This document shows positions 5,353 to 6,211 of a stretch of DNA of 6,211 nt, one piece after another. The translations under genes were made by a program, and so were the position numbers. The notes under the pieces were generated by a model, which ran no database searches, was not told the DNA's origin, and saw nothing but the letters and a program-made list of their open reading frames with translations. Numbering within the stretch: position 1 is the stretch's first letter; each line of letters starts with the position of its first letter. Source of the stretch: Candidatus Pelagibacterales bacterium (GTDB lineage: Bacteria; Pseudomonadota; Alphaproteobacteria; Rickettsiales; UBA1997); contig VHBV01000078.1 of assembly GCA_016882165.1 (NCBI GenBank), positions 1 to 6,211 on the forward strand. Reading direction: 5' to 3'.

Positions 5353-6211
5353 ATGAGTAATAATGATCTTGCTTCATATGCGGTTTTTGAGGAAAAATCA
5401 CGCGGTCGATTTTATAAAGAGAAAGAAGATGATTCAAAATTTAGATCTAATTTTGGGCGCGATCGTGATCGTATTATAAATTCATCGGCTTTTCGTCGTT
5501 TACAATATAAAACGCAAGTTTTTGTTAATCATCAAGGAGATCATTATAGAACTCGTTTAACTCATTCTCTTGAAGTTGCACAGATTGCAAGATGGATTTC
5601 AGGAGCTTTGAAAGTTAATAAAGATTTGGCAGAAGTTGTGTCTTTAGCTCACGATTTAGGACATACGCCATTTGGTCATGCTGGAGAAGATGCTTTGGAT
5701 TTTAAAATGAAAAGCTTTGGCGGATTTTCTCATAATGCTCATACACTAAAAATTGTAACTAAAATTGAAACTAGATTTGTTGAGTTTGAAGGTCTTAATT
5801 TATCTTGGGAAATGCTGGAAGGTGTTGTAAAACATAATGGACCAATTTTTGATGAGTCAAAACATCACTCATATATTTCAGAATTTAGTGATAAATACGA
5901 CTTAGATTTAAAAAGATTCCCTTCTTTGGAGGCGCAAATTTCTGCAGCTTCAGATGACATAGCATACAATAATCATGATATTGAAGATGGACTTAGAGCT
6001 GAGTTATTTGAACCAGAAGATTTATTTTCAATTCCTGTAATTGGAAAAATTTATCAAGAAATTTTGATGCAATATCCAAAAATTAAGCGTGAACTTTTAG
6101 TAGGCGAAGCCAAAAAGAAATTTACTTTGCTTATGGTTTTGGATTTGGTTGAACAAACTAGAAGAAATATTGTTCATAATAACATAAAAAGCGAAGAAGA
6201 TGTAAGGAATG
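5353..6211 (+). CDS. dgt: dGTP triphosphohydrolase-like HD-domain protein, 3' truncated by window
   Basis: This is the first 286 codons of a deoxyguanosinetriphosphate triphosphohydrolase-like protein (dNTPase of the HD superfamily), which hydrolyses dNTPs to deoxynucleoside plus triphosphate and so affects dNTP pools in the cytoplasm. Metal-binding HD residues are seen: H71 in RLTHSLEV, H100-D101 in AHDLGHTPFGH and D202 in SDDIAYNNHD. Other family blocks are SRGRFYKE at 16-23, GRDRDRII at 35-42, FRRLQYKTQVF at 47-57, GDHYRTRLTH at 62-71, GFSHNAHTLKI at 124-134 and VVKHNGPI at 158-165. It most resembles the shorter alphaproteobacterial/Rickettsiales-type subfamily of about 380-400 residues, so roughly a quarter to a third lies beyond the window; nothing suggests a broken gene. 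The start is supported by AAGGGAG just upstream. It follows the small membrane protein by 13 nt and probably shares its transcript. Confidence 0.94.
   Translation, partial: MSNNDLASYAVFEEKSRGRFYKEKEDDSKFRSNFGRDRDRIINSSAFRRLQYKTQVFVNHQGDHYRTRLTHSLEVAQIARWISGALKVNKDLAEVVSLAHDLGHTPFGHAGEDALDFKMKSFGGFSHNAHTLKIVTKIETRFVEFEGLNLSWEMLEGVVKHNGPIFDESKHHSYISEFSDKYDLDLKRFPSLEAQISAASDDIAYNNHDIEDGLRAELFEPEDLFSIPVIGKIYQEILMQYPKIKRELLVGEAKKKFTLLMVLDLVEQTRRNIVHNNIKSEEDVRN

Noticed and set aside
1..6211. tRNA, rRNA, CRISPR arrays, insertion sequences and direct repeats
   Set aside because: No cloverleaf, repeated spacer pattern, transposase motif or long direct repeat was found on reading both strands by eye.

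Overview
The window is AT-rich (roughly 70% A+T by eye), tightly packed and coding on both strands. The Dgt fragment (RDRDRII, FRRLQYKTQVF, HNGPI) resembles alphaproteobacterial and especially Rickettsiales-type dGTPase-like proteins from memory, and the small membrane gene before it has an alphaproteobacterial look. An AT-rich alphaproteobacterium, possibly host-associated or with a streamlined genome, is the best guess. Assignment below class is not possible from this window.

Layout: five genes run leftward from about 3555 to 9, and three run rightward from about 3749 past the right edge. They diverge from one intergenic region of about 190 bp (3556-3748). Leftward order: a 68-residue Cys-containing secreted or lipid-anchored small protein (bufA-like), a DUF692/MNIO enzyme (bufB), a DUF2063 partner protein (bufC), thiamine-monophosphate kinase (thiL) and an RDD-family membrane protein. 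Their junctions are +18 nt, overlap, +2 nt and overlap, so they almost certainly form one translationally coupled operon. Rightward order: glycine C-acetyltransferase (kbl), a single-pass membrane protein of unknown function, and an HD-domain dGTP triphosphohydrolase-like gene (dgt) cut by the window end.

The most interesting content is the bufA-bufB-bufC module. It has the gene set of a bufferin-type RiPP system: an iron-dependent MNIO enzyme with its DUF2063 partner modifies cysteines of a small exported precursor, in characterised cases to 5-thiooxazoles that bind copper. This precursor is unusual. It has only two cysteines (C34, C39) after the signal region, a lipobox-like V-A-S-C at the signal end, and a highly Lys/Glu-rich tail. 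A 15-bp interrupted hairpin lies in the first codons of bufB, just after bufA, and could influence the ratio of precursor to enzyme.

The other genes look like ordinary housekeeping: thiamine diphosphate formation (thiL), threonine/glycine metabolism (kbl) and nucleotide pool control (dgt). No RNA genes, mobile elements, CRISPR arrays or long repeats were seen, and no gene-free stretch exceeds 300 bases.
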